Shown piece after piece: positions 1 through 10,503 of a stretch of DNA of 64,000 nt (the first letter of the stretch is position 1; every line of letters starts with the position of its first letter). The stretch comes from Alkalihalophilus marmarensis DSM 21297 (GTDB lineage Bacteria; Bacillota; Bacilli; Bacillales; Bacillaceae_D): NCBI RefSeq assembly GCF_000474275.2, contig NZ_ATAE01000035.1, forward strand, positions 1 through 64,000, written 5' to 3'. The notes under the pieces are model-generated. The model saw only the letters and a list, made by a program, of their open reading frames with translations, did no database searches and was not told the origin of the DNA. A program made the position numbers and the translations under genes.

Positions 1-72
1 GGCTATGTACTTACCGCTACAGGGTCGTACTCGGGACTTTCACCCGTTAGAGTTCGCCCATGCTGGGCGAAC
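1..72 (-). mobile_element. 5' end of a group II intron (bacterial class C type), partial
   Basis: Read on the minus strand from position 72, the sequence opens with GTTCGCCCAGCATGGGCGAA (a hairpin), then has CTCTAACGGGTGAAAGTCCC and a segment ending AGTACATAGCC. This is the characteristic start of domain I of bacterial group II introns, closely resembling the start of the Oceanobacillus iheyensis class C intron as I recall it. The first base follows seven T residues of the hemL terminator. Class C introns are known to insert just after intrinsic terminators, so both sequence and position fit. The remaining domains and any reverse-transcriptase/maturase ORF would lie beyond the left edge and cannot be judged. 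Confidence 0.85.
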
Positions 73-103
73 AAAAAAACGAACCCTCGCTAAAGGATTC
101 GTT
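73..103 (-). terminator. Intrinsic terminator of the hem operon
   Basis: On the minus strand AACGAATCCT and AGGGTTCGTT form a 10-bp stem (one T-G pair) with a 6-nt loop, followed by seven T residues. It lies 7 nt after the hemL stop. The T-run is abutted directly by the group II intron start. Confidence 0.85.
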
Positions 104-110
104 CCTCTTA

Positions 111-1397
111 TTATTTTAAGACAGCGAAGGCTGCCTCTGCCGCTTCAATCGTTTTTTCAATATCCTCATCTGTATGTTTTGTCGATAAGAACATACCCTC
201 AAATTGAGAAGGAGGAAGAGAAATGCCTTGCTTGAGCATTTCTTGGAAGTAGCGAGTAAAGTAATCTAAGTTTGAAGAGGATGCCTTTTCAAAGTTCGTT
301 ACTTTCTCATCTGTAAAGAAAAAGCCTACCATCGATCCAGCTCGGTTAATTGAGTGAGGGATGCCGTGTTTTGTCGCTGCTTCTGATAAACCATCTGCAA
401 GCTTAGCTGCTAGGACATCAAAGCGATCATAATCTTCTGGTGTCAGCTGTGACAGTGTTTCATATCCGGCTGTCATGGCTAAAGGATTTCCTGAAAGGGT
501 TCCCGCTTGATAAATTGGTCCTGCCGGGGCAATTTGTTCCATAATTTCTCGCTTCCCGCCGTAAGCTCCTACAGGAAGACCGCCTCCAATAACTTTTCCA
601 AGACATGTTAAATCAGGTGTCACGCCTAAAACCCCTTGTGCACAGTTGTATCCTACACGGAATCCAGTCATGACTTCATCAAAAATTAACAGCGTGCCAT
701 TTTCTTCTGTGATCTCACGAAGAGATTCTAAAAATCCTGGCTCTGGAGGGACAACGCCCATGTTGCCTGCTACCGGCTCAACGATTACACCAGCAATGTC
801 ATCGCCGAATTGTTCAAACGCATACTTTACGCTTTCTAAATCATTATACGGCACCGTTAACGTATTTTGTGCAACGGATTCCGGCACTCCAGGTGAATCC
901 GGCAGACCAAGTGTAGCAACACCCGACCCAGCTTTAATTAACAGGGAATCGCCGTGGCCATGATAGCAGCCTACAAACTTCAAGATCTTGTTACGTCCTG
1001 TATAACCGCGTGCAAGGCGAAGAGCACTCATTGTTGCTTCTGTTCCTGAGTTCACCATACGCACAACTTCAATCGACGGTACTCGCTCAATCACTAATTC
1101 AGCTAGTTTTGTTTCAAGCTCACTCGGAGCACCAAAGCTTGTTCCTTTTTCCGTAGCCGCTTTAAGCGACTCCACTACTTGCTCATCTGCATGACCTAAA
1201 ATAAGCGGCCCCCACGAAAGAACATAATCAATGTATTCATTTCCATCGATATCATAAATTTTTGACCCTTTTCCGCTCTCCATATAAACAGGGTCCATTT
1301 TCACTGATTTAAATGCACGTACAGGGCTGTTTACGCCACCTGGCATTAATGGTTTTGCTTTTTGAAATGCAGCTTCTGATTTTTTAAATGTACGCAT
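111..1397 (-). CDS. hemL: Glutamate-1-semialdehyde 2,1-aminomutase
   Basis: PLP enzyme that isomerises glutamate-1-semialdehyde to 5-aminolevulinate, the second step of the C5 route to tetrapyrroles, in the cytosol. The class III aminotransferase fold is visible: N-terminal [38 protein letters not shown], and the Schiff-base lysine in [18 protein letters not shown] place the start at the ATG at 1397 ([11 protein letters not shown], 428 aa, close to the 430 aa of B. subtilis) because a GGAGAG Shine-Dalgarno site lies about 8 nt upstream; the ORF could extend to 1421 but that runs through this site. It is the last gene of the hem operon, 71 nt after hemB, and is followed by a terminator. Confidence 0.97.
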   Translation of the reverse strand: MRTFKKSEAAFQKAKPLMPGGVNSPVRAFKSVKMDPVYMESGKGSKIYDIDGNEYIDYVLSWGPLILGHADEQVVESLKAATEKGTSFGAPSELETKLAELVIERVPSIEVVRMVNSGTEATMSALRLARGYTGRNKILKFVGCYHGHGDSLLIKAGSGVATLGLPDSPGVPESVAQNTLTVPYNDLESVKYAFEQFGDDIAGVIVEPVAGNMGVVPPEPGFLESLREITEENGTLLIFDEVMTGFRVGYNCAQGVLGVTPDLTCLGKVIGGGLPVGAYGGKREIMEQIAPAGPIYQAGTLSGNPLAMTAGYETLSQLTPEDYDRFDVLAAKLADGLSEAATKHGIPHSINRAGSMVGFFFTDEKVTNFEKASSSNLDYFTRYFQEMLKQGISLPPSQFEGMFLSTKHTDEDIEKTIEAAEAAFAVLK

Positions 1398-1468
1398 TTT
1401 CATCTCTCCTTTCGATTCCACGTTTTTATTACGGTTTCATTTCACGTATTTGAACCAACGCCCAAAGC

Positions 1469-2452
1469 TTACTTCGTTTCTTGAAGCCAGCGTGCCACAT
1501 CTTTTGCATGGTACGTTAAAATAAGGTCAGCTCCAGCACGCTTCATGCTCGTCATCTTCTCTAGGACAATGGCTTTCTCATCCACCCAGCCGTTTTGACT
1601 AGCTGCTTTAACCATCGAGTATTCCCCGCTAACATTATACGCAACTACAGGATAGCCTGAATGATCTTTTACTTCACGAATCACATCTAAGTAAGAAAGG
1701 GCCGGTTTAACGATGAGAAAATCTGCTCCTTCTTCCACATCAGACTGTGCCTCACGCAGGGCTTCTAGTCTGTTTGCAGGGTCCATTTGATACGTTTTAC
1801 GGTCTCCGAACTTAGGAGAACTGTGAGCAGCGTCACGGAAAGGTCCGTAAAATGCTGAAGCGTATTTAACGGAGTAAGCCATGATCGGTACATCATGGTA
1901 CCCTGCTTCATCTAGGCCGTGGCGGATCGCTGCAACGAACCCGTCCATCATATTAGAAGGTGCAATAATATCTGCTCCTGCCTCTGCTTGTGAAACCGCT
2001 GTTTTGGCTAGTAGATCTAGAGTTGGATCATTTAAAATCTTCCCACCTTCAATCACTCCGCAATGGCCATGATCTGTAAATTGGCACAGACAAGTATCCG
2101 CGATGACAGTCAAATCCGGATAGTTTGATTTAATTTGACGAATCGCTTTTTGTACAATTCCGTGATCATGATAAGCAGATGTGCCGACTTCATCTTTTAC
2201 ATCTGGCACACCAAACACGATGATCGATGGGATGCCAAGGGCTGCTACTTCCTCTACTTCGGCATCAACAAGATCAAGTGACCACTGATAGACACCAGGC
2301 ATTGAGTTTACTTCATTCTTAACACCTTCGCCCTCTGTAACAAAAATTGGGTAAATGAGATCATCTGCTCTTACATGCGTTTCTCGGACCATGCGGCGAA
2401 CACTATCTGAATTGCGCAGACGGCGATGACGATTAAATTCTACATTCTTCAT
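1469..2452 (-). CDS. hemB: Delta-aminolevulinic acid dehydratase (porphobilinogen synthase)
   Basis: Condenses two 5-aminolevulinates to porphobilinogen. The 327-aa product has the zinc-type cysteine cluster [14 protein letters not shown] (C121, C123, C131) and the two substrate-binding lysines in [13 protein letters not shown] (K196) and [12 protein letters not shown] (K249). The ATG overlaps the hemD stop (ATGA), and its Shine-Dalgarno AAGGAGG is built from the last codons of hemD, which indicates translational coupling. Length and order match the B. subtilis hemAXCDBL operon. Confidence 0.97.
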   Translation of the reverse strand: MKNVEFNRHRRLRNSDSVRRMVRETHVRADDLIYPIFVTEGEGVKNEVNSMPGVYQWSLDLVDAEVEEVAALGIPSIIVFGVPDVKDEVGTSAYHDHGIVQKAIRQIKSNYPDLTVIADTCLCQFTDHGHCGVIEGGKILNDPTLDLLAKTAVSQAEAGADIIAPSNMMDGFVAAIRHGLDEAGYHDVPIMAYSVKYASAFYGPFRDAAHSSPKFGDRKTYQMDPANRLEALREAQSDVEEGADFLIVKPALSYLDVIREVKDHSGYPVVAYNVSGEYSMVKAASQNGWVDEKAIVLEKMTSMKRAGADLILTYHAKDVARWLQETK

Positions 2453-3237
2453 ACCTTTTTGGCCTCCTTATAATAGGTAATGATCGCTTCAATTAAACCT
2501 TCTATTGTGTATGTACTAGCTGTTATATCTACGCTTAAATGAAACTCTGTTGCCGTTTTTTCTGCAATCGGACCAATACAAGCAATCTTAGCATCCTTAA
2601 ATGGCTTTTCTATTTTAAGCTCATGAAGAACCTGAGCAAAATGTCTAACCGCAGATGAGCTTGTAAACGTAATGACATCTATAGCCTGACCGCTTTTTAT
2701 AAAAGCTCTAAACTGATCTTTAGCTTCAGGCGGACAGACCGTTTCGTATATGGTAAGGTCTGAAACCTCAATCCCAGCCTTTTCGAGCTCTATTGGCAAT
2801 AGAGTACGTCCTAGGTTTCCTCTAGGCATTAGAATCTTCTCACCAGCAGTGATATGTGTGGTTAATGCTACTACTAAATTTTCTGCTACATAACGGTCAG
2901 GCAGCAGATCTGCTTTTAATCCGTATTCATCTAATACGGCTTCTGTTTTTTCACCTACTACCGCAATGCGTGCTTTCAATGAGGATGGTAAATGCCTTTT
3001 TTTCAATTCCTCTAAGAAGAAACGTACCCCGTTCGCGCTAGTAAACACAAGCCAATCAAATTCATTTATGTACGTAATGGCTTTCTCAAGCTGATCACTC
3101 TTGACTGGCTGAAATAAGAGAAGCGGAATTACATGAGAAATTCCGCCTGCCTCCTCGATTCGATTAATAAATGGTTCAGCTTGATCTTTTGCACGTGTTA
3201 CAAGGACATGTTTACCCGACAGTGCATTTGTAGCCAT
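2449..3237 (-). CDS. hemD: Uroporphyrinogen-III synthase
   Basis: Cyclises hydroxymethylbilane with inversion of ring D to give uroporphyrinogen III. The 262-aa protein has the two-lobed HemD layout: N-terminal [30 protein letters not shown] around residues 60-75, and a second lobe with [13 protein letters not shown] and [12 protein letters not shown]. The family is poorly conserved, so operon position is important support: its ATG overlaps the hemC stop by one base (TAATG) and its TGA overlaps hemB. The Shine-Dalgarno region inside hemC is weak, consistent with translation coupled to hemC. Confidence 0.93.
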   Translation of the reverse strand: MATNALSGKHVLVTRAKDQAEPFINRIEEAGGISHVIPLLLFQPVKSDQLEKAITYINEFDWLVFTSANGVRFFLEELKKRHLPSSLKARIAVVGEKTEAVLDEYGLKADLLPDRYVAENLVVALTTHITAGEKILMPRGNLGRTLLPIELEKAGIEVSDLTIYETVCPPEAKDQFRAFIKSGQAIDVITFTSSSAVRHFAQVLHELKIEKPFKDAKIACIGPIAEKTATEFHLSVDITASTYTIEGLIEAIITYYKEAKKV

Positions 3238-4169
3238 TATGAGTCCAGCTCACGTTTTACTTTATCTAAAATTTCTTTAGCCCCTTTTTCAAGAAGGCGC
3301 TCTGAGACTTCTTCGCCCACTTTGACAGGATCCTGTCCAACTACAGTATCTTTTAGGATCGTCTTACCATCAGGCGAGCCCACTAATGCTGTAAGAGAAA
3401 CCTGCCCGTCTTCCTGCATCGTTGCATATCCCGCAATTGGTACTTGGCACCCGCCTTCCATCTTGTGCAAGAACGTTCGCTCTGCTGTAACTGTAAGAGC
3501 TGTTGCTTCATCATTTAACTTTTGAATTAACTCAATCACTTCTTGGTCATCACTGCGGCATTCAAGTCCTAGTGCCCCTTGACCTACAGCAGGTACACAC
3601 ATTTCAGGCTCTAAATACTCCGTTACTAACTCCTCTGAGTAGCCTAAACGATTAAGTCCAGCTGCTGCTAAAATAATTGCAGAGAAATCCTCTTCTTTTA
3701 ATTTACGTAAACGAGTTTCAACATTCCCTCTGATCCATTTCACCTCTAGGTCAGGACGCTCTGCTAACAACTGAGCAGAACGACGAAGGCTGCTTGTCCC
3801 AACAATCGCCCCGCTAGGCAAGTCTTTTAATTTCACATGATCGAGTGAAATAAACGCATCACGCGCATCTTCACGTTCCGTAATCGCTGCTAATGAAAAG
3901 CCATCAGGCATAACAGACGGGACATCCTTCATGGAGTGTACAGCTATGTCAATCTCTTTATCTTCAAGAGCCTGCTCAATCTCTTTTACAAAAAGACCTT
4001 TCCCGCCTACTTTTGAAAGAGTGACATCAAGAATTCGATCTCCTTTTGTCACAATCTTCTTCACTTCAAAGTTATAAGGGACTTCTTTTTTCTTTAATTG
4101 ATTGATAACCCAATCTGTTTGGGTTAATGCTAAATTACTGCGGCGTGAACCAATAACAATCGTACGCAT
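3237..4169 (-). CDS. hemC: Hydroxymethylbilane synthase (porphobilinogen deaminase)
   Basis: Polymerises four porphobilinogens into hydroxymethylbilane on a covalently bound dipyrromethane cofactor. The cofactor cysteine is C241 in [13 protein letters not shown]; other family marks are [12 protein letters not shown] at the N terminus, [10 protein letters not shown] and [12 protein letters not shown] use the ATG at 4169 (310 aa) because GGAGG lies 8 nt upstream; a TTG at 4184 would sit inside that site. Transcribed between hemX and hemD; the 74-nt gap to hemX shows no clear promoter. Confidence 0.96.
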   Translation of the reverse strand: MRTIVIGSRRSNLALTQTDWVINQLKKKEVPYNFEVKKIVTKGDRILDVTLSKVGGKGLFVKEIEQALEDKEIDIAVHSMKDVPSVMPDGFSLAAITEREDARDAFISLDHVKLKDLPSGAIVGTSSLRRSAQLLAERPDLEVKWIRGNVETRLRKLKEEDFSAIILAAAGLNRLGYSEELVTEYLEPEMCVPAVGQGALGLECRSDDQEVIELIQKLNDEATALTVTAERTFLHKMEGGCQVPIAGYATMQEDGQVSLTALVGSPDGKTILKDTVVGQDPVKVGEEVSERLLEKGAKEILDKVKRELDS

Positions 4170-4243
4170 TTCATAAACCTCCAATTAATACACCGGTCAA
4201 GTATCAAGATAGGATCATATGAGCAGAACCTGAAAAAAATTAG

Positions 4244-5059
4244 TTACACCCATAAATGAAACTCTGAATATTGACCAGATAAGAAATAGTTAATTAATAG
4301 TAATAAAAAGCATGCTATATTTAGCAATGCCATATTGTATCCTCGCACGTAGTGAACAGCTCGCTGATAAAGATAAACCGCATAAGCCGCTAACACGATC
4401 AATGAGCTGATGACTTTTGCATCCGTTAATGGAATAAAGCCAAACTGACTGTACGCCCATACAAAACCTAGGATTAAGCCAATTAAAAAGAAAGGGAAAG
4501 CAAAGATCGTCATTCGATTAGCGAGTGTATCAAGATTTGTTAAGGAACCAAACCTTACTAACCGTTTTCCCCACAGTTTTTTCTTCAGCATTTGATGTTG
4601 GATGACATACATAATAGAAAAGGCAAATGATAAAGTAAAAGCTGCATATGATAGGAGAATAATGGTAATATGGATGATTAACAGCTCAGATACAAGCAGC
4701 GTGTAAAGTGATTCTGGGATTCCGCTGTCGTCTACAAATAAACTGAATGCCATCATACTAAAGCCAATCACATTGGTGAAGAACACAAGGAAATCGACTC
4801 TAAAGTACCAGTTGATTAACAACGATGAACTAACAACAACCCATGCATAAAAAAAGAGCCCTTCAAACGGGGTAATTAACGGCAATCGATTTAACTCAAA
4901 TGCTCGGTACACGAAATACACCGTTTGCAAGACCCATACTATAGAAAGCAACCAGAAAGCCAGTCGATTGACTTTCCGGTTTTGCTGTAAGAAATCAATA
5001 AAATAGCCAAATACACTTAAACTATATAAAACAATCGTTAATGGATAAATCCAATTCAT
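4244..5059 (-). CDS. hemX: HemX, integral membrane protein of the hem operon
   Basis: A 271-aa polytopic membrane protein with roughly eight hydrophobic segments, related to the CcsA/CcmC cytochrome-c assembly family. In B. subtilis HemX is encoded at this place and negatively affects HemA protein level; its chemistry is not established. Here it lies 21 nt after the hemA stop and ahead of hemC. The internal LLVSELLIIHITIILLSYAA segment contains the family's conserved histidine in the membrane. A Shine-Dalgarno AAGGAG lies about 12 nt before the ATG. Confidence 0.92.
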   Translation of the reverse strand: MNWIYPLTIVLYSLSVFGYFIDFLQQNRKVNRLAFWLLSIVWVLQTVYFVYRAFELNRLPLITPFEGLFFYAWVVVSSSLLINWYFRVDFLVFFTNVIGFSMMAFSLFVDDSGIPESLYTLLVSELLIIHITIILLSYAAFTLSFAFSIMYVIQHQMLKKKLWGKRLVRFGSLTNLDTLANRMTIFAFPFFLIGLILGFVWAYSQFGFIPLTDAKVISSLIVLAAYAVYLYQRAVHYVRGYNMALLNIACFLLLLINYFLSGQYSEFHLWV

Positions 5060-5080
5060 CCGCCAAGGTCACTCCTTTCG

Positions 5081-6460
5081 TTAGGAGCGAACGACTGCAT
5101 CTTGCTCTTTTGAAATGGTTGCATACTCTTTCTTCTGTGCTTCCCACTGCTGCTCAGCCTCGCGCACACGAACCTCACGCTCATGAGCTTCAAGCTCATC
5201 TTCTAACGCAAAGATCTTAGTAAATAACTCAAGCGCATCATCAGAACCAGGCTCACCTGCAAGTTCCTTTACTCTTGTAACAGGGTCTCTTAGCAGTTGA
5301 TTAACAATACTTTTCGTATGCTTACGCAGAACTTTCTTCTCACGCTCTGTTAAATCAGGCAGCTTGCGCTCAATACTCTCCATCGTTTCCGCTTGTACTG
5401 CAAGCGCTTTTGTACGAAGAGCCGTAATGATCGGCACAACTCCTAACGTATTAAGCCATGATTTAAATTCATCAATTTCCATTTCAACCATAAGCTCAAT
5501 TTTTTCAGCTTCGCGCTTACGCTCTTCTAAGTTAGCTTCTACGATATTTTGCAGATCATCAATATCATATAAATACACATCATCAAGATCTGCTAAGGCA
5601 GGATCAAGATCACGTGGCACAGCAATATCCACCATAAACAGCGGACTGCCTTTACGCTTTTTCAGTGTTTGAGCCATCATATCTTTAGACACAACAAAAT
5701 CACGAGCTCCTGTTGAGCTGATTAAGATATCAGCATCAACGAGCGCCTCTTGAAGCTCTTCAAACGGTCTTGCTTGTCCGAGAAAACGCGCAGCAAGTTC
5801 CGCGGCACGAGCTTCTGTACGGTTAATAACCGTAATCTTCTCTGCCCCGTTCGCATGCAAATGCTTTGCAGTTAACTCACTCATTTTACCGGCCCCTAAA
5901 ATAAGAACATGCTTGCCAGTAAAATCCCCGAATATATTTTTACCAAGCTCGACAGCTGCGTAGCTGACTGATACTGCATGTTGTCCGATCTCTGTACCAG
6001 AATGTGCACGCTTGGCTAATGTTACTGCCTGCTTAAATAGATGATTAAAAATCGTTCCAGTTGCTTGTTCTTTTTGCGCTAAGAGGAAGCTGTCTCGAAC
6101 CTGTCCTAGAATCTGCGTTTCTCCTAAGATCATAGAATCTAGTCCACATGCGACTCTAAATAAATGCTCAATCGCATGATGGTCTTCACGAATATCTAAA
6201 TACGGAGACACTTCGTCTTTAGATAATTGAAACCAATCTGCAAGGAAGGTTTTCGTGAAATGACGTCCTGTATGAAGCTGGTCAGCCACTACGTAAATTT
6301 CCGTTCGATTGCACGTAGAGATAATCGTGCACTCTAAAATACTCTTCATATTACGTAATTGATTAAGAGCAATTGGCATTTCAGCTTCTTGAAAGGCAAA
6401 CTTCTCACGCATCTCAACTGGGGCTGTTTTATAATTTAAACCAACAACTATAATATGCAT
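5081..6460 (-). CDS. hemA: Glutamyl-tRNA reductase
   Basis: NADPH-dependent reduction of Glu-tRNA(Glu) to glutamate-1-semialdehyde, the committed step of haem synthesis. In the 459-aa sequence the catalytic cysteine is C50 in [11 protein letters not shown]; the NADPH-binding domain follows with [17 protein letters not shown] near residue 190 and [11 protein letters not shown], then a helical dimerisation domain. The C-terminal 40 residues are a charged, probably coiled tail. First gene of the hem operon, with an extended -10 promoter about 140 nt upstream. The residues that receive haem-dependent control in other bacteria cannot be assessed here. Confidence 0.97.
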   Translation of the reverse strand: MHIIVVGLNYKTAPVEMREKFAFQEAEMPIALNQLRNMKSILECTIISTCNRTEIYVVADQLHTGRHFTKTFLADWFQLSKDEVSPYLDIREDHHAIEHLFRVACGLDSMILGETQILGQVRDSFLLAQKEQATGTIFNHLFKQAVTLAKRAHSGTEIGQHAVSVSYAAVELGKNIFGDFTGKHVLILGAGKMSELTAKHLHANGAEKITVINRTEARAAELAARFLGQARPFEELQEALVDADILISSTGARDFVVSKDMMAQTLKKRKGSPLFMVDIAVPRDLDPALADLDDVYLYDIDDLQNIVEANLEERKREAEKIELMVEMEIDEFKSWLNTLGVVPIITALRTKALAVQAETMESIERKLPDLTEREKKVLRKHTKSIVNQLLRDPVTRVKELAGEPGSDDALELFTKIFALEDELEAHEREVRVREAEQQWEAQKKEYATISKEQDAVVRS

Positions 6461-6599
6461 TCTTCCTACACCCCCACCGTTCGATATCTCTCAATTAATA
6501 TCTATCATGTCCTTCATACACTCAAGTGAGAGCATAACAGGATCTTACAAAAATCGATCAAATTAGGTAATAGTTTATCCTTTACCCTTTACTGAACTT

Positions 6600-6627
6600 A
6601 TTATAACATGTCTGTCTAAACACACAA
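6600..6627 (-). promoter_or_regulatory. Probable sigma-A promoter of the hem operon
   Basis: On the minus strand TTGTGT, a 16-nt spacer and an extended -10 (TG-T-TATAAT). The -35 match is only 3/6, but a TGn element compensates. Predicted start near 6592, giving a leader of about 130 nt before hemA. Confidence 0.65.
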
Positions 6628-6826
6628 AAAAGAATTTGTGAACAGATCATGAAGCCTATGCTATTATGTTGGTATTACATAAAGACACTGGCACGTTAGT
6701 GAATTCTTTCCTTTTAGCATAACCATTTCTTTGTTACTATATGTCAGATTACCATAGGATTGATCCGCTTATGACATATGAAATGTGACCAAATTAATAA
6801 CTGATTATTTTTGGGAGGACCTTAAT

Positions 6827-7345
6827 ATGAAGCAGCAACGAAGCGTAAAGCCGAAAAGAATCTTTCCTGGAGTATTACTTATAGGACTTGGGCTCTATTT
6901 TCTCGTGAATCAATATCAATTCCCTTATAAAGAACAGCTAGCAAGCTGGCCGTCGATATTAGTCATCATAGGGGTTGCCTTCTTACTGCAGGCCACGCTC
7001 GGAAAAGAAACTCATTCCTTATTCCCTGGCCTCTTATTAACTGGCTTAGGAGTTCATTTTCACGGACTAGCCCTTCTTCCATCATGGCCCGATCATTGGG
7101 GAATGTATACCCTCATTGTCGGTATTTCTTTTTTATTCGTCTATCTCCGCACAAAAAAAGAAGGGTTGATCCCAGGTCTCCTTCTCACGGTTATTGCCAT
7201 CATAGGTTTTATGTCATTTAACCCACTCGACGCTATTGAGTCAACCACTCAATCAACCATCGGATCAATACCAACCATTTTACTAGATTTATGGCCTGTT
7301 GTCCTGATTATTCTTGGCGTTGTCTTTATTTTAAAACGAAAGTAA
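6827..7345 (+). CDS. Small polytopic membrane protein with LiaI/LiaF-like hydrophobic repeats
   Basis: Function unknown. The 172-aa protein begins with a basic stretch (MKQQRSVKPKRIFPG) followed by about six hydrophobic helices arranged as short hairpins, each starting with a PG-L-L-G/T type motif (FPGVLLIGLGLYFL, FPGLLLTGLGVHF, IPGLLLTVIAIIGF), resembling the LiaI-LiaF-like transmembrane region family. The start at 6827 is set by GGGAGGA 8-10 nt upstream. It is divergent from hemA and convergent with ysxC, sharing a bidirectional terminator. Position suggests it is the counterpart of B. subtilis ysxD, which I recall as a membrane protein between hemA and ysxC. Confidence 0.8.
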   Translation: MKQQRSVKPKRIFPGVLLIGLGLYFLVNQYQFPYKEQLASWPSILVIIGVAFLLQATLGKETHSLFPGLLLTGLGVHFHGLALLPSWPDHWGMYTLIVGISFLFVYLRTKKEGLIPGLLLTVIAIIGFMSFNPLDAIESTTQSTIGSIPTILLDLWPVVLIILGVVFILKRK

Positions 7346-7351
7346 TAACAA

Positions 7352-7396
7352 AATCAAAAGGTCTGCATCAATTTGATGCAAACCTTTTGATTTTTT
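7352..7396. terminator. Bidirectional terminator between the membrane gene and ysxC
   Basis: AATCAAAAGGTcTGCATCAA and its complement form a long near-perfect stem around a 1-2 nt centre. A run of six T follows on the plus strand; on the minus strand the stem runs into GATTTTG. It overlaps the ysxC stop codon. Confidence 0.85.
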
Positions 7397-7982
7397 ATCT
7401 CGTTGCGTAATGCATTATTGTTTTCCATGCTTGTTCTTTCCCATGACCTGATTCAGATGAGAATAACAGCAGCGGATCTTCCTCATGCTTTGACAACTCT
7501 TCTGAGATGACCTTCAAATGCTTTTGCCACTTGCCTTTAGGAATTTTATCGCATTTCGTCGCAATGACAATAACGGGAATGTCAAAATGCTTTAACCACT
7601 CATACATGAGCTTATCATCTTCTGTTGGCTTATGACGAACATCAATTAACTGAACAACAGCGCGCAGCTGTTCACGCTGCTGAATGTACGTTTCAATCAT
7701 CTTTCCCCATGCTTCACGTTCTTTTTTCGACACCTTTGCAAACCCGTATCCCGGAACATCTACAAAATGGAGCTGCTCATTAATCGCATAAAAATTTAAC
7801 GTTTGTGTTTTACCAGGACGCTGCGATGTACGGGCAAGGCTTTTGCGGTTAATCATTTTATTAATAAAAGAGGATTTCCCCACATTTGAACGCCCAGCTA
7901 AGGCAATCTCCGGTAATGGTGTATTAGGGTACTGCTCAGGTTTTACAGCAACTGTAAATAATTCTGCTTTTGTTACTTTCAT
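7395..7982 (-). CDS. ysxC: Ribosome biogenesis GTPase YsxC/EngB
   Basis: Essential TRAFAC GTPase needed for assembly of the large ribosomal subunit. The 195-aa protein shows G1 [11 protein letters not shown]2/G3 region [21 protein letters not shown] (switch II DVPGYG) and G4 ATKCDKIP; EngB has no extra domains, as here. The ATG overlaps the lonA TGA (ATGA), so it is co-translated with lonA, an arrangement conserved in Bacillus. Shine-Dalgarno GGGAGAG lies within the end of lonA. Confidence 0.96.
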   Translation of the reverse strand: MKVTKAELFTVAVKPEQYPNTPLPEIALAGRSNVGKSSFINKMINRKSLARTSQRPGKTQTLNFYAINEQLHFVDVPGYGFAKVSKKEREAWGKMIETYIQQREQLRAVVQLIDVRHKPTEDDKLMYEWLKHFDIPVIVIATKCDKIPKGKWQKHLKVISEELSKHEEDPLLLFSSESGHGKEQAWKTIMHYATR

Positions 7983-10306
7983 TTCTTCTCTCCCAACGCA
8001 TGCTTTAAGACGTCATCTAAGTGCCCTACAAGGATATAGTTTAAATCTTCACGTACACTCTCTGGCACATCTTCTAAGTCTTTCTCATTATCTTTTGGGA
8101 TGATGATGGTTTTAAGCCCTGCTCTGTGAGCACTCATTGACTTCTCTTTTAGACCGCCAATCGGTAAAACACGGCCTCTTAGCGTAATTTCTCCAGTCAT
8201 CCCCACTTCTTTTTTAACCACTCTGCCTGTTAATGCAGAAATTAAAGCGGTGGCCATCGTTATACCTGCTGAAGGGCCATCTTTAGGCGTTGCTCCTTCA
8301 GGTACATGAATATGGATATCATTTTTCTCATGGAAGTCAGGCTCGATCTCAAGCTCCTTAGATCTTGCTCGAATATAACTAAAGGCCGCTTGAGCAGACT
8401 CTTTCATCACATCACCCAATTTTCCAGTCAGCGTTAACTTCCCTTTTCCTGGGGCTAATGAAACCTCAATAGACAGGGTGTCTCCTCCTGCAGAAGTATA
8501 AGCCAGACCAGTAGCTGCTCCCACTTGATCCTCTTCTTCTGCCTGACCATAACGAAAACGAGGTTTTCCTAACATGTCTTCTACTGTCTTAGCTGTAAGT
8601 ATAACACGCTTTTTTGTACCTGTTACGATCATTTTTGCTGCTTTACGACAGAGGGTTGCCAGCTGACGCTCTAAATTACGAACCCCTGCTTCCCTGGTAT
8701 AATAGCGGATTACCTTTTGAATTGCTTCATCCTTTACTTGCATCATCGACTTTTTAATACCATGATCTTTCATTTGTTTTGGCAGCAAATAATTTTTGGC
8801 GATTTGCATCTTTTCGACTTCGGTATATCCTGCAATATGAATCATTTCCATTCTGTCACGAAGAGGTCCTGGAATCGTTGCAATATTATTCGCTGTTGTC
8901 ACAAACATGACTTTAGATAGATTATACGGCTCTTCAATATAATGATCACTGAAATTATGATTTTGCTCAGGATCCAGCACTTCTAGCAAGGCAGACGAAG
9001 GGTCTCCACGAAAATCATTAGCCATCTTATCTATTTCATCTAGTAAGAAAACAGGATTAATGGATCCAGCTTTCTTCATCCCTTGTATCATACGGCCAGG
9101 CATAGCCCCCACATATGTACGGCGATGGCCGCGGATCTCTGCTTCATCCCTTACCCCGCCTAGAGAGATTCGTACAAATTCCCGATCAAGAGAACGTGCA
9201 ATTGAGCGGGCTAACGACGTTTTACCTACCCCAGGAGGGCCGGACAAACAAAGAATTGGTCCTTTTAACTCATTCGTTAATTGCTGAACAGCTAAGTATT
9301 CAAGCACACGTTCTTTCACTTTTTCAAGCCCGTAGTGATCTTCATTTAAAATCTCTTCTGCGCGGTTAACATCTAATTGGTCTTCTGTTTCATATACCCA
9401 TGGAAGTTGAATCAGCCATTCAATATAATTTCGTAATACAGAGCTTTCTGCAGAATTAGCAGGCATCTTTTCATACCGGTCAAGCTCTTTTAATGCTTTT
9501 TCTTCCACTGATTCAGGCATCTCAGCTTCTTCAATCTTCTCACGCAGCGTAGCGACTTCTCCGCCTCGTCCTTCACGATCTCCAAGTTCCTTTTGGATCG
9601 CTTTCATTTGTTCACGCAAATAATATTCCTTTTGCGTCTTTTCCATTGATTTCTTCACTCGCTGGCCGATCTTCTTCTCAAGACCTAACACTTCTTGTTC
9701 GTTATTTAATATATCGATTAAATGAAGAAGTCTTTCAACAACATTATTCATCTCAAGAAGTTCTTGTTTTTCAGCAAGCTTCAATGGAAGATTAGATGCT
9801 AAAACATCTGCAAAACGACCTGGTGCTGTAATGTCAGAAACAGTCGCAAGCGTTTCTTGGGAAACTTTCTTGCTTACTTTTGTATATTGTTCAAACATCT
9901 CTAACAAGCTTCGCATAATCGCTTGCGTTTCTGTTGTACGTTCTTTTTGTTCTTCTGTTAATGGAGAAATGTCTACTTCAAGAAATTCCTCATTGTCTAC
10001 ATACTGTTCAATCTCAGCACGATAAAGTCCTTCTACGTGAATACGAACCGTACCGTTCGGAAGCTTTAACAGCTGTTTAATTTTAGCGATCGTTCCAATT
10101 GAATAAATCTCATCTTCAGTCGGCTCGTCAATTGAAATTTCCTTTTGAGTAGATAAAAGGATTTCTTCATCTTCATTCATTGCAAATTCTAATGCCTGTA
10201 CCGATTTTGCCCGTCCCACATCTAAATGCAGAACCATCGATGGAAAGACGAGCAATCCGCGTAAAGGCAGAAGCGGAATTCGTCGTTTTGTCTTTTCTGC
10301 GACCAT
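7979..10306 (-). CDS. lonA: ATP-dependent protease LonA
   Basis: AAA+ serine protease that degrades misfolded and regulatory proteins in the cytosol. The 775-aa product has the N-terminal Lon substrate domain ([20 protein letters not shown]), a coiled linker near residues 210-250, the ATPase with Walker [10 protein letters not shown] (about 356-364) and Walker [10 protein letters not shown], and the C-terminal protease with the catalytic Ser in [11 protein letters not shown] and Lys in [15 protein letters not shown] choose the second ATG at 10306 because GGAGG is 9 nt upstream; the ATG at 10312 would be only 3 nt from it. Downstream ysxC overlaps. Confidence 0.97.
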   Translation of the reverse strand: MVAEKTKRRIPLLPLRGLLVFPSMVLHLDVGRAKSVQALEFAMNEDEEILLSTQKEISIDEPTEDEIYSIGTIAKIKQLLKLPNGTVRIHVEGLYRAEIEQYVDNEEFLEVDISPLTEEQKERTTETQAIMRSLLEMFEQYTKVSKKVSQETLATVSDITAPGRFADVLASNLPLKLAEKQELLEMNNVVERLLHLIDILNNEQEVLGLEKKIGQRVKKSMEKTQKEYYLREQMKAIQKELGDREGRGGEVATLREKIEEAEMPESVEEKALKELDRYEKMPANSAESSVLRNYIEWLIQLPWVYETEDQLDVNRAEEILNEDHYGLEKVKERVLEYLAVQQLTNELKGPILCLSGPPGVGKTSLARSIARSLDREFVRISLGGVRDEAEIRGHRRTYVGAMPGRMIQGMKKAGSINPVFLLDEIDKMANDFRGDPSSALLEVLDPEQNHNFSDHYIEEPYNLSKVMFVTTANNIATIPGPLRDRMEMIHIAGYTEVEKMQIAKNYLLPKQMKDHGIKKSMMQVKDEAIQKVIRYYTREAGVRNLERQLATLCRKAAKMIVTGTKKRVILTAKTVEDMLGKPRFRYGQAEEEDQVGAATGLAYTSAGGDTLSIEVSLAPGKGKLTLTGKLGDVMKESAQAAFSYIRARSKELEIEPDFHEKNDIHIHVPEGATPKDGPSAGITMATALISALTGRVVKKEVGMTGEITLRGRVLPIGGLKEKSMSAHRAGLKTIIIPKDNEKDLEDVPESVREDLNYILVGHLDDVLKHALGEKK

Positions 10307-10503
10307 CCGCATACACCTCCAAATTTCCTAGTTCCGAATCAATACCCTAATCACCCATACGTTAACCTAAACAAATCGTTTAAGTCTATAATGTGTTGGA
10401 TTGTTCTGGCTTAATTGCTAAAAGATTCGAATTTGATCTTCATTAATTTTATCTTATCCCCCATTCTTTGTCTAATGATAGTCGTTAGATCAAAGTTTCT
10501 GTC

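Noticed and set aside
1-72. Possible insertion-sequence end
   Set aside because: The block order (GCCC-GCATGGGC hairpin, CTCTAACGGGTGAAAGTCCC) is that of a group II intron domain I, which explains it better.
5-235. Plus-strand ORF of 76 codons at the left edge
   Set aside because: It crosses the group II intron start, the hemL terminator and the end of hemL; no ribosome site.
6594-6610. PerR box upstream of hemA, as in B. subtilis
   Set aside because: Only the right half (ATTATAA) is good; the left half matches 3 of 7, and the bases are better explained by the -10 element.
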